Both the position numbers and the translations under genes were made by a program. A stretch of 64,000 nt of DNA, taken from assembly GCA_043497085.1 (NCBI GenBank), contig JBIEKI010000001.1, one strand, 5' to 3'. Below the pieces are notes generated by a model. The model saw only the letters and a list, made by a program, of their open reading frames with translations. It did not search any database and was not told the origin of the DNA. This DNA is from Thalassobacillus sp043497085 (GTDB lineage Bacteria; Bacillota; Bacilli; Bacillales; Halobacillaceae). Shown piece by piece: positions 1 through 8,038 of this stretch. Within the stretch, counting starts at the first letter, position 1. Every line of letters starts with the position of its first letter.

Positions 1-845
1 CCGGCAGGAACAGTCTACGGACTACACCGCGTAACTTCCCTGGCAGGTCCGGTACCAAAGAGGATCGTGTATTTCTTGTCAGCCCGGAGACGGCTGCTGC
101 ATCTGCGCTTACAGGAGTAATCACAGATCCGCGTACACTTGATATCGATTATCCGGAGGTGCACGAACCGGAAAATCCAACGGTAGACGTCGATTTATTA
201 CAAGAGCCTTTACCGGAAGAAGAAGCGAAGCAGGTAGAGTTGGTGAAAGGGCCGAATATAGCTACCATTCCAAAGATGGAAGGACTCCCCGAACATTTAG
301 AACTTCCTGTATTGCTGAAAATGGGTGATGACATATCTACAGATGAAATCCTGGCTGGAGGAGCAAGGGTGCTTCCATACCGAAGCAATCTTCCTGAAAT
401 CAGTAAGTTTTGTTTTGAAATTGTCGATGAAACCTATTATGATCGGGCAATGAAAATACGTGATCATGGTGGCCACGCTATCGTCGGCGGGCAAAACTAT
501 GGGCAAGGGTCCAGTCGTGAACACGCCGCGTTAGCTCCCCGGTATCTTGGCCTAAGGGTCGCGCTTGTTAAGGACTTTGCCAGAATCCACTGGCAGAATC
601 TTGCCAACTTCGGGATTTTGCCTGTTACATTTGTCGATGAGTCAGATTGGGGCGAATTAGAACAAGGAGATGTCCTTCAATTTGAGGGGTTAAGGGAGAA
701 GCTTGAAGAAAGCAATCGATTTGAAGTAAAAGTGAAAGGGAAAGATAAATCAATAAAAGTGGAGCATGCACTTTCACCTCGCCAGTTGGAGTTCATTCTG
801 ATGGGTGGTTTGATCAACTGGGTGAAGGAACGATTGAATCGGTGA
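1..845 (+). CDS. Aconitase-family hydro-lyase, C-terminal part (5' end outside window)
   Basis: This is the carboxy end of a [4Fe-4S] aconitase-type enzyme (citrate to isocitrate via cis-aconitate). The frame is already open at base 3, so the amino end lies outside the window. The visible ~280 residues cover the end of the core (RTTPRNFPGRSG, then LVSPETAAASAL) and the whole swivelling domain (DDISTDEILAGG; GGQNYGQGSSREHAALAP with the substrate-binding GSSRE; NLANFGILPVTF). From family knowledge the wording fits the ~650-residue Aquifex-type putative aconitase rather than the ~900-residue CitB type of B. subtilis. Specificity for homoaconitate or a related acid cannot be excluded. A terminator follows directly. 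Confidence 0.9.
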   Translation, partial: GRNSLRTTPRNFPGRSGTKEDRVFLVSPETAAASALTGVITDPRTLDIDYPEVHEPENPTVDVDLLQEPLPEEEAKQVELVKGPNIATIPKMEGLPEHLELPVLLKMGDDISTDEILAGGARVLPYRSNLPEISKFCFEIVDETYYDRAMKIRDHGGHAIVGGQNYGQGSSREHAALAPRYLGLRVALVKDFARIHWQNLANFGILPVTFVDESDWGELEQGDVLQFEGLREKLEESNRFEVKVKGKDKSIKVEHALSPRQLEFILMGGLINWVKERLNR

Positions 846-870
846 ACAATTTTGGGAAACCTATAAGAGG

Positions 871-898
871 GGCGTAGACGATCTGCGTCCTTTTTTTT
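871..898 (+). terminator. Intrinsic terminator of the aconitase gene
   Basis: An eight-pair stem with two G-T pairs (GGCGTAGA / TCTGCGTC) around a CGA loop is followed by C and eight T residues. It lies 26 bases after the aconitase stop codon. Confidence 0.75.
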
Positions 899-931
899 GT
901 GATGCAGAAGAAGTACATGCTGGGCTATGGA

Positions 932-1084
932 TCATCGTGTAGTACGGAAACCTGGAGTATTATCCTGTTTCCTTTCCCGGCGCCTCATTTCTTGTTGCAA
1001 GAGCTCTATAAACTCATCATCCACATTCAGCTTAAGTGCAGCGCGATAAGCTTGAATTAACATTTCATAGGATAGGTTTTCCAT
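932..1084 (-). CDS. sda: Sda, sporulation checkpoint inhibitor of sensor kinases
   Basis: This is a 50-residue protein starting MENLSYEMLIQAYRAALKLN and continuing DDEFIELLQQEMRRRE. In B. subtilis the helical-hairpin protein Sda binds KinA and blocks the phosphorelay while DNA replication is disturbed. The match to that family is the two-helix pattern: LS-E-LI-x-Y--A--L, then the -FIELL--E-- RR motif. The start ATG has AAAGGAG nine bases upstream (1094-1100). A second ATG closer to the Shine-Dalgarno is out of frame. The gene begins 22 bases after the stop of the XRE-PAS regulator and may be transcribed with it. No terminator is evident in this direction. Confidence 0.85.
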   Translation of the reverse strand: MENLSYEMLIQAYRAALKLNVDDEFIELLQQEMRRRERKQDNTPGFRTTR

Positions 1085-1106
1085 GCATAGGTACTCCTTT
1101 CAAAAG

Positions 1107-1631
1107 TCAGGAAAGCTTTGTGGCACAGGTTGCAGCGCCGGTAATATTACCTTCTTCATCATATATAGGCTGGGCGAAAATATCGTAGATGATAGTTCCT
1201 TCCGGTAATGGAAAACGTATGGTACGTCGAAGAGGATTTCCTTCCTTGATTACAGAGTGTTTCATTTCCATTAGGGAGAGTGTTCCCTCACTGGAATCCA
1301 GTTCATCATCCCGTTTTCCCAACAGGGAATTTTCACTGTAATGAGAAGGGGCGTTAAAAACCCAGGTATAACGTAAATCGGTTCCGCAATGGGCCAATAC
1401 CACCGGAGAGCTTAGCAAGGCGGTTTGAAAAGGATCACTGATATGTTCTGTGAAAAAAACAGACGGATGAATATGGAAGAAGTCTGCAATTTGTTTAGCG
1501 ACGAATATACTTGGATTACGTGTGCCATTTTCGATTTGAGCGTAGTAAGCCCGGTCGATATGAACCTTTGATGCTACTTCCTGCTGGGTGTACATTTTAT
1601 CTTTTCTGAGCTTGATCAGCCATGTTCTCAT
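1107..1631 (-). CDS. XRE-family HTH regulator fused to a PAS domain
   Basis: This 174-residue protein has an N-terminal XRE/Cro helix-turn-helix (about residues 5-60: LRKDKMYTQQEVASKVHIDR then YYAQIENGTRNPS). It also has a C-terminal PAS-like domain of about 95 residues. The latter (DLRYTWVFNAPSH, LLGKRDDEL, then YDIFAQPIYDEEGNITGAA) resembles the PAS folds of bacterial sensor histidine kinases. It is probably a cytoplasmic repressor or activator whose DNA binding is tuned by a ligand on the PAS domain. The ligand and targets are unknown. The next gene downstream on the same strand is sda, 22 bases away. The upstream side is a long intergenic region shared with the TRIC-family gene. Confidence 0.75.
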   Translation of the reverse strand: MRTWLIKLRKDKMYTQQEVASKVHIDRAYYAQIENGTRNPSIFVAKQIADFFHIHPSVFFTEHISDPFQTALLSSPVVLAHCGTDLRYTWVFNAPSHYSENSLLGKRDDELDSSEGTLSLMEMKHSVIKEGNPLRRTIRFPLPEGTIIYDIFAQPIYDEEGNITGAATCATKLS

Positions 1632-1982
1632 TTAACCGCTTCCTCACTGTAGCCATACTTCTATAGATAGTAATTCTGCATAATTATCAGATTTCCTTGT
1701 GGCAAATTGCAACACTAATAGAAAAGTAGGGAAAAAGATAGGTATAAGGTACTTTTAACGTCTCAGGGGGTCAGGATAATTCTATATAAATTCTATTAAC
1801 CGATAGTTTTAATATTTCTAGTGATGGTATGGAAGTTTTTTCTGGAACCCCAGAGGAGGATTTATAGGAAGACTCGATTACAAGAGTGCATCGGAGTAAA
1901 GGGAAGAAATATAATAATCATTGGTGGTCCCCAGTCAATCCTGATAATATAAAGTATAGTTGATTACAAGGAGAAATTTATA
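1632..1982. promoter_or_regulatory. Divergent 351-bp intergenic region with possible leader structure
   Basis: The region separates the XRE-PAS gene (leftward) from the TRIC-family gene (rightward). A good Shine-Dalgarno (AAGGAG) precedes the rightward ATG. TCAGGAT near 1769 is complementary to ATCCTGA near 1937, and GGGGG near 1764 to CCCC near 1930, so a long-range fold of a ~200-nt leader is possible. No known riboswitch consensus was matched; glycine, guanidine, fluoride and T-box types were considered. Promoter positions could not be fixed. Confidence 0.35.
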
Positions 1983-2594
1983 ATGGCTTGGGAATTACTT
2001 AATATTTTTGCTGTTGCTGCTTTTGCTTTTAGCGGAGCAATTGTTGCTTTAAGCGAGCGATACGATATATTTGGCACTTTTATGTTGGGGATCGCCACGC
2101 CTTTCGCGGGTGGAATCATCAGGAATATCGCCTTAGACGTACCGGTAGTCCATGTGTGGGAGCAGGGGTATCTATTTTATATAGCTGTGTCGACGATAGC
2201 TATCGTTTACTTTTTCCCTAAAAACTGGGTGATGTTTTGGGATCGCTGGAACATCTATCTGGATGCTATTGGTTTGTCTGCTTTCGCAATCCAGGGAGCT
2301 GCCTTTGCGATTGCTGCGGGATTCCCGCTCGGCGGAATAATTTTTGCAGCTATATTGACAGGAGTTGGCGGGGGCATGACGAGGGATGTTCTAGCCCAAC
2401 GGAAACCGATGGTCCTGCACCAGGAAATCTATGCTGTATGGGCCCTTTTTGCCGGGGGAGTGATTGGTCTCGGTTGGGTGGATATCGACGATACTTTTGA
2501 AATGTACCTGTTGTTCTTTGCGATTATCCTGTTAAGGGTGCTGTCCTACCACTTAGGATGGCATTTACGTTTTCGCGATTTGTATCGTATGTAG
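1983..2594 (+). CDS. TRIC/UPF0126-family membrane protein
   Basis: This 203-residue integral membrane protein has about seven hydrophobic segments. It contains the duplicated signature of the trimeric intracellular cation channel (TRIC)/UPF0126 family: GTFMLGIATPFAGGIIRNI in the first half and GIIFAAILTGVGGGMTRDVL in the second. Each carries the GG-x-x-R motif. Bacterial members are described as potassium-permeable channels, and some have been linked to glycine uptake. Which applies here is not decided by the sequence. The length is normal for the family. The gene is monocistronic, bounded by a long leader and a bidirectional terminator shared with cysK. Confidence 0.85.
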   Translation: MAWELLNIFAVAAFAFSGAIVALSERYDIFGTFMLGIATPFAGGIIRNIALDVPVVHVWEQGYLFYIAVSTIAIVYFFPKNWVMFWDRWNIYLDAIGLSAFAIQGAAFAIAAGFPLGGIIFAAILTGVGGGMTRDVLAQRKPMVLHQEIYAVWALFAGGVIGLGWVDIDDTFEMYLLFFAIILLRVLSYHLGWHLRFRDLYRM

Positions 2595-2660
2595 AAGGGG
2601 CTTGGTGTCTAGTAATTGAAACGTTGCTGATTTGTATAGGAAAAGATGAAACATAAATAT

Positions 2661-2706
2661 GAAAAGAGCAGCCCGAATTCATTAATGAATCGGGCTGCTT
2701 GTTTTC
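2661..2706. terminator. Bidirectional terminator between TRIC gene and cysK
   Basis: The stem is GCAGCCCGA / TCGGGCTGC extended by TTCAT / ATGAA with one bulged A. It is flanked by an A-rich run on the left and TTGTTTTC on the right, and serves both convergent genes. Confidence 0.85.
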
Positions 2707-3634
2707 ATATACGGAAAAGGTCACCGGATAGGTAACGTTCACCTGTATCTGGGGCGATGGCAACGATCACTTCACCGGGATCCTTCCGTTTTGCGACCTG
2801 GATAGCCGCATAGCAGGCAGCACCTGCGGAAGTTCCAACGAGAATTCCTTCTTCTCGTGCTAACCGACGGGTAATATCGTAAGCATCGTCATCTTCAATT
2901 TTGAAAATTTCATCATAGACTCCCTGGTTCAAAATGCTTGGGATGAAACCAGGGCTAGTGCCGACGAGTTTATGCTTGCCTGGCTTTCCGCCTGATAATA
3001 CAGGGGATCCTGCTGGTTCTGCTACATGGATGGTCATATCGGTAAAATGTTTTTTTAGTTCTTCTCCCGTTCCTGTAATCGTTCCACCTGTACCGGCTGT
3101 GGATACAAATGCAGATAAAGGTTTGCCTAATTCTTCCATCGCTTTAATAATTTCTGTAGCTGTAGTGTGACGATGGGCATCAGGGTTGGCTTCATTTTCA
3201 AATTGCATCGGCATGAACCCGCCCGGAGTTTCAGCTACTAATTCTTTTGCTTTTTCAATGGCGCCAGGCATTTTATCAGCTCCTGGCGTCAGCACGATTT
3301 CCGCACCGTACGCTTTTAATAAATTGATTCGTTCCTGTGTCATGGTATCCGGCATGACTAGGATTGCTCGATAGCCTCTTGCCGCAGCGCTCATAGCCAA
3401 TCCTATCCCGGTATTTCCGCTTGTCGGTTCAATGATTACTGATCCTTCTTTCAAATGACCTGCTTTTTCAGCTTCTACAATCATATTATAAGCAGCACGG
3501 TCTTTAACACTTCCGCTAGGGTTGAACATTTCAAGTTTCAAGTATATATCTGCACCATTTTCCGGAGAAAGTCGATTCAGCTTGACTAGTGGTGTATCTC
3601 CGATCAATTCTGCCATATTATTTACAACTTTCAT
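2705..3634 (-). CDS. cysK: Cysteine synthase (O-acetylserine sulfhydrylase)
   Basis: This 309-residue fold-type-II PLP enzyme makes L-cysteine from O-acetylserine and sulfide. The cofactor lysine lies in SGSVKDR (K44). The substrate loop is PTSGNTG (70-76) and the phosphate-binding loop is STAGTGGTITG. The C-terminal part carries GTSAGAACYAA. Length and motifs fit CysK. The sequence differs somewhat from B. subtilis CysK around the active site (NPSGSVKDRAAYNM), so a paralogue with O-phosphoserine or cystathionine activity is possible but less likely. It is transcribed alone. A terminator-like hairpin sits upstream of its start. Confidence 0.88.
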   Translation of the reverse strand: MKVVNNMAELIGDTPLVKLNRLSPENGADIYLKLEMFNPSGSVKDRAAYNMIVEAEKAGHLKEGSVIIEPTSGNTGIGLAMSAAARGYRAILVMPDTMTQERINLLKAYGAEIVLTPGADKMPGAIEKAKELVAETPGGFMPMQFENEANPDAHRHTTATEIIKAMEELGKPLSAFVSTAGTGGTITGTGEELKKHFTDMTIHVAEPAGSPVLSGGKPGKHKLVGTSPGFIPSILNQGVYDEIFKIEDDDAYDITRRLAREEGILVGTSAGAACYAAIQVAKRKDPGEVIVAIAPDTGERYLSGDLFRI

Positions 3635-3728
3635 ACCGTCACTTCCTTTACATCTGTATATATAAAGATTTTAACATATCTTAAGCTATAATACCTACTA
3701 AGGTGATAGGGATTAACATGCTCATATA

Positions 3729-3753
3729 AAAAAGGGCACAAAAGTGCCCTTTT
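3729..3753 (-). terminator. Terminator-like hairpin between divergent cysK and helD
   Basis: A perfect nine-pair stem AAAGGGCAC / GTGCCCTTT surrounds an AAAA loop. The minus strand continues with six T residues and the plus strand with about four, so it is strongest toward cysK. No gene lies behind it in either direction within the 255-bp divergent gap, which makes it a candidate leader attenuator of cysK. Confidence 0.6.
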
Positions 3754-3898
3754 CATATTGTTTCTTCTTTCAACGTATAGTAGAATAAGATACGTCTATT
3801 CAAGTTTTGTAAAATTTTAAATTTATCCAATTATAATTTTACTACACCAATCAGTCATTGTCAACAGGAATAGATAGAAAAGATGGGGAGTGTGGCCA

Positions 3899-6211
3899 TT
3901 GGAGAAAAACACCCGTATATGGAAACAGGAACAAGCGCGTGTTAAAGAAATTATCGAGCTTATTCGGGCAAAAAGACAATCGCTTGAAGAAAATACCGGG
4001 CAACTCAAAGAAAACATCATTGATTTAAGGAAAAACTTCTGGGATGATGTCACCGTCAATATTGATGAACCGGACGAAGTGATTGAGACTTATGCCAGTA
4101 TAAAACAGCAAGCAGAGCTCTTATCCGAACGTGAGCGGAGCCATGGGCAATTCTATAAGTCGATCAAACTATACAGCCGCCTGGAAGACTCACCATATTT
4201 TGGCCGGATTGATTTTACCGAGCAAGGTGGTCAGAAAGAAACGGTGTATATCGGTATTGGCTCTCTTATGGATAAGGAGGAGGATGATTTCCTCATTTAC
4301 GATTGGCGCGCTCCAATTGCCAGTATGTATTATGACTACTCTCCTGGACCCGCACAATACGAAACTCCTGAAGGCAAGATGAAAGGTGAGATGGAACTCA
4401 AACGCCAATTCTTAATTAGAAATGGTAAAATCACCGGTATGTTTGATACAGGTCTGACGATAGGTGATGAACTTCTCCAGCAGGTACTTGGCGGAAATGC
4501 TACCTCTCAAATGAAAAGCATCGTGGCAACAATTCAAAAAGAACAAAACCAAATCATTCGCTATGAGAAAAATAACATGCTTGTTGTACAGGGAGTCGCC
4601 GGAAGCGGAAAAACTTCTGCTGCCATGCAGCGCATTGCCTATTTACTATACCGCTACCGTAAGACAATTCGTGCTGATCAAGTTTTGCTATTCTCGCCAA
4701 ACCAAATGTTCATCAGTTATGTGTCTTCTGTATTGCCTGAGCTTGGAGAAGAAAACATGCGGCAAAATACATTTCAAGAATATGCTGCACAACGGCTGGA
4801 TGATGAATATACACTGGAATCACCATTCGAACAGTTGGAGTATCTGTTATCATCGCAAGCTGCAAAGAACTATGATGCCAGGATTGATGGCATTCATTAT
4901 AAGGCTGGCCTGGCATTCAAGCAGATGATAGACCAATATGCCATTAAACTCGCAACAAAGGGCATGAGTTTCCGCAATATCAAGTTCCGAGGTGAGCTGG
5001 TAGTCAGTGGGACAGAGATTTCCGATTACTTTTATCAGTTAAATGCAAACATGTCGATTCCAAATAAAATAGAGCTGGTAATGGATTGGCTGTTAGCCAA
5101 GATCGACGAGTTAGCTAACGAAGAATTAACGAAAGATTGGCCGGTAGAAGAAGCTTCTTTTATGGATAAAAAAGATTATTTGGACGCATTCAAAGAGTTG
5201 CAAAAGAATCAACGTTTCAATGAAGAAACTTTTGATGATTATCAGCGGGAAGAGCAAATGTTGGCGAAAATGATTGTGGAGCGAAGTCTTCGGCCATTAC
5301 GTAATAAAATCAAGAATTTGAAATTTATTCACATGAAAAAGTTATATCAAGGGTTATTCGAACAAGATTTACCAGTGGATTATCCAGATAATTGGAAAAA
5401 GATAGGGGAAGATACGATTTCTGCAATTCAATCAAAAACACTTCCAGCAGAAGATATTACGCCGTATTTATACTTGCAGGATCAAATAGAAGGAAGAAAA
5501 ATTAATCCAATAATCCAATATGTATTCATCGATGAAGCACAGGATTACTCCCCGTTTCAATTTGAATTCATCCAGCAGCTCTTTCCAAATGCGCACTTCA
5601 CACTGTTGGGGGACTATAACCAGGCAATATTGGCTAATGTAGGAGAGGCTCCAACCGTTCTTGAGGCAGCAGGTGGTTATAAGAATGTGGAGCGCTTACA
5701 GCTGATGCGCAGTTATCGTTCCACAAAGCCAATTGTCCACTTTACGAGCAGACTTATTCCTGGTGGCCATGAAATCGAGGCTTTTAATCGAGACGGACGG
5801 CTTCCGCGTCTTTATGGGCTGCATAAGCGAACGGAGCAGGTAGATCAATTGAAAAAGGTTATCAAGGAAAGACAGAAGGAAGGGCAGGAAACCATAGCAA
5901 TCCTCGGCAAGACTAAAGAGGAATGTCAGGATATTGTAGCAAATTTAGAAGGTGAATTCTCTCTTCGTTTCATCTATAAAGAATCACAGCCTTTTGAAAA
6001 AGGCTTAATGGTTCTGCCTGTCTATTTGGCTAAAGGGATTGAATTTGATTCTGTTATTGTCCCGGATGCCTCTGTCTCCACTTATTACCAGGAAAGTGAA
6101 CGGAAGCTGTTTTATACTGCATGCACAAGGGCTATGCATGAGTTGGATATTTGTTATATAGGAGAAATGAGTCCTTTTTTAAAACACGTATCGAGAGATT
6201 TATATGAATAA
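3899..6211 (+). CDS. helD: HelD-type RNA polymerase recycling helicase
   Basis: This is a superfamily 1 (UvrD/Rep-like) ATPase of about 770 residues, the length of B. subtilis HelD, which binds RNA polymerase and frees stalled or post-termination complexes. The N-terminal ~60 residues are a charged coiled coil (KRQSLEENTGQLKENIIDLR), the arm that enters the secondary channel. Walker A is GVAGSGKTS near residue 232. Motif II is FIDEAQDYSPFQ and motif III LLGDYNQAIL. Motif VI-like LFYTACTRAMHEL closes the protein. I prefer the TTG at 3899 because GGGGA lies nine bases upstream; a GTG at 3890 overlaps the Shine-Dalgarno. A strong bidirectional terminator follows. Confidence 0.9.
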   Translation: MEKNTRIWKQEQARVKEIIELIRAKRQSLEENTGQLKENIIDLRKNFWDDVTVNIDEPDEVIETYASIKQQAELLSERERSHGQFYKSIKLYSRLEDSPYFGRIDFTEQGGQKETVYIGIGSLMDKEEDDFLIYDWRAPIASMYYDYSPGPAQYETPEGKMKGEMELKRQFLIRNGKITGMFDTGLTIGDELLQQVLGGNATSQMKSIVATIQKEQNQIIRYEKNNMLVVQGVAGSGKTSAAMQRIAYLLYRYRKTIRADQVLLFSPNQMFISYVSSVLPELGEENMRQNTFQEYAAQRLDDEYTLESPFEQLEYLLSSQAAKNYDARIDGIHYKAGLAFKQMIDQYAIKLATKGMSFRNIKFRGELVVSGTEISDYFYQLNANMSIPNKIELVMDWLLAKIDELANEELTKDWPVEEASFMDKKDYLDAFKELQKNQRFNEETFDDYQREEQMLAKMIVERSLRPLRNKIKNLKFIHMKKLYQGLFEQDLPVDYPDNWKKIGEDTISAIQSKTLPAEDITPYLYLQDQIEGRKINPIIQYVFIDEAQDYSPFQFEFIQQLFPNAHFTLLGDYNQAILANVGEAPTVLEAAGGYKNVERLQLMRSYRSTKPIVHFTSRLIPGGHEIEAFNRDGRLPRLYGLHKRTEQVDQLKKVIKERQKEGQETIAILGKTKEECQDIVANLEGEFSLRFIYKESQPFEKGLMVLPVYLAKGIEFDSVIVPDASVSTYYQESERKLFYTACTRAMHELDICYIGEMSPFLKHVSRDLYE

Positions 6212-6216
6212 GAACG

Positions 6217-6256
6217 AAATCACCCCCCTGTTATCATGAAAGCAGGGGGGTGATTT
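6217..6256. terminator. Bidirectional terminator between helD and ypmS
   Basis: A perfect 14-pair inverted repeat AAATCACCCCCCTG / CAGGGGGGTGATTT has a 12-base loop and lies between two convergent genes. Confidence 0.9.
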
Positions 6257-6260
6257 ACGT

Positions 6261-6893
6261 TCAAAAGTTTTCCTTTGCAAATTCCTGTGCGAATCGGAAG
6301 CTATGGTTCGGAACTCTGATTTTAAATGCAAGCTGGTTTGTCTTCAGATTAAAACGATCTACACGGAGGTCGAAGTTACTGGCGGGTTTCATCTCGGTGA
6401 CTGCAACATAGATAGTTTCATCGTTAGGGTTTATCATCACCCATTCAGGGAGATCAAAACTCTTATTGACATACTCCAATACTTTCTTATTAGGAAGTGG
6501 CAGCTTTCCCAGTGATATTCCCTCTTGTTGGAGGACGACATCTCCGTTTTCTTGAACAATAGGTTCAAAGTTCATTTTTAATGGGATTTTTTGGTCAAAT
6601 GCTTTGATATTGCCTTTCAATTCTACATTACGCTCTAATGACACGGAGTAGTTCAAGTCATCATCACTGGGGAGCTGGCTTAAAAACTCGTTGACGAGCT
6701 GTTCAAGGTTTTCTTTGGTCGATACAATCGTGAATTCAGCTTCTTCCGTTTTCTTTTGGTCATCTACATTGACGATCGTATAGGAAGTAGGTAAAAAAAT
6801 TAAAGCTAAAATCCAAATAATAATACCAATGTTCAGAGCTGCGAGTGCCAAGAATAATACTTTCCATTTATTTTTAAAGTCTATAAATTTCAT
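6261..6893 (-). CDS. ypmS: YpmS-like DUF2140 membrane-anchored protein
   Basis: This 210-residue protein has one N-terminal transmembrane segment (VLFLALAALNIGIIIWILAL, about residues 12-32) and an extracytoplasmic domain of the DUF2140/YpmS family. Its function is unknown. It lies directly downstream of the ypmR-type GDSL hydrolase, as in B. subtilis, with 36 bases between them. This supports a conserved two-gene operon acting at the cell surface. No catalytic motif is visible. Confidence 0.8.
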   Translation of the reverse strand: MKFIDFKNKWKVLFLALAALNIGIIIWILALIFLPTSYTIVNVDDQKKTEEAEFTIVSTKENLEQLVNEFLSQLPSDDDLNYSVSLERNVELKGNIKAFDQKIPLKMNFEPIVQENGDVVLQQEGISLGKLPLPNKKVLEYVNKSFDLPEWVMINPNDETIYVAVTEMKPASNFDLRVDRFNLKTNQLAFKIRVPNHSFRFAQEFAKENF

Positions 6894-6929
6894 ATCATTC
6901 CACCTGATAAATTATGAATTTCAATCGGG

Positions 6930-7853
6930 TTATTGATTTTGCTCAATATCCGGTCTTATATATTCTAACACGCGCTCGGCAATAAGTTTATAGCCTTTTT
7001 TATTCGGGTGGAAATGATCTTCCCACAACAACGTTTCTTCCGGGTTCATAAAGAGATCTTCAATAGGAATAAATGTAACCGCGTCGTATTCTTCCGACAC
7101 TTCAATTCCGATTTGATTCCAATCGCTCATAATTTGTCCCATTTCAGGAATGTTAGTGAAATACCCTTCAAACGGGTTGAAAAGACCTAAGTGATAAATA
7201 CTTGCATCCGGGTTTTTCTCTAGTATCATTTGAAATATTTCCTCTAAATTTTGTTTATACTGATCTTGGACTTCTACAAAATCTTGATAATCCAAATTTT
7301 GAAAGTTATCTTTAATGACTTTCATGACATCATTGGCACCGATTGTAATTAAAACAATGTCCGCATCTTCCAAAGAAGTGGATATTTCTTCCGTTTGCAT
7401 ACGTTTGATAAGCTGGTCGGTACGATTTCCACGTTTACCGTAATTTTCGATCCTTAGGTTAGGATTCAGCTCTTCATTCCGCAAATTTTCTTCAAGAATG
7501 CCGACATAGCCACCCTTCTCTGTGTCATCCCCGACCCCTTGGGTTAGGGAATCGCCAATTGCCACTATTTTCAAATCCTTTTTAAGAAACAAGCCTACTG
7601 CATTTTCAAGCGCGTCTGTAAATGACTCTTTTATATCTTCTCCAAGCGTCTTGTCTTCTTCTTTTTCGTTACCATCGTCATTTTCAGGACTATCTTCTTT
7701 CTTCTCGGGTTCAGTTGTATCGTCTGCTTGCTCTTGGTTCTCATGAGCCGTATCATTATTAGTAGCAGGCTGTTCTTGTGAAATGGCTATAATAAAAAGG
7801 CCTGTCACTAGAATGATGGCCGTGATTATAAGTAAAAATGATTTGTTTTTCAC
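6930..7853 (-). CDS. ypmR: YpmR-like SGNH/GDSL hydrolase, membrane anchored
   Basis: This 307-residue extracytoplasmic esterase or lipase-like protein starts with a hydrophobic anchor (SFLLIITAIILVTGLFIIAI). A very acidic linker follows (about residues 30-90, rich in Glu and Asp). The SGNH hydrolase domain has block I AIGDSLTQGVGDD with the nucleophilic Ser, block III TIGANDV and block V WEDHFHPNKKGY with the catalytic Asp and His. The true substrate is unknown; carbohydrate or lipid esters are possible. The acidic linker fits a salt-adapted surface protein. The order ypmR then ypmS is that of B. subtilis. Confidence 0.85.
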   Translation of the reverse strand: MKNKSFLLIITAIILVTGLFIIAISQEQPATNNDTAHENQEQADDTTEPEKKEDSPENDDGNEKEEDKTLGEDIKESFTDALENAVGLFLKKDLKIVAIGDSLTQGVGDDTEKGGYVGILEENLRNEELNPNLRIENYGKRGNRTDQLIKRMQTEEISTSLEDADIVLITIGANDVMKVIKDNFQNLDYQDFVEVQDQYKQNLEEIFQMILEKNPDASIYHLGLFNPFEGYFTNIPEMGQIMSDWNQIGIEVSEEYDAVTFIPIEDLFMNPEETLLWEDHFHPNKKGYKLIAERVLEYIRPDIEQNQ

Positions 7854-8038
7854 AGTATCACACCTGTATCGTCTGTTTTACTATATTATATGCTTTCCCA
7901 CTGGTTTGTGGAAATTATTTTGTTTCCTTATTACAGTAATATTCTGATAGACAAACGTTTATTATACATGTTTCGATTTTAATGAGGACAAATTGTCCGT
8001 GGCCAATGGATTTAATGATGATTGAAGGGGAAAATATC

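Noticed and set aside
1760..1980. Glycine riboswitch before the TRIC/UPF0126 gene
   Set aside because: TCTCAGG and GCATCGGAG fragments occur but in the wrong order, and the conserved aptamer core is missing.
7930..7990. LexA/SOS box in front of the nuclease-helicase
   Set aside because: CAAACG and ATGTTTCG half-site-like strings are present but the spacing does not fit the Bacillus LexA box.
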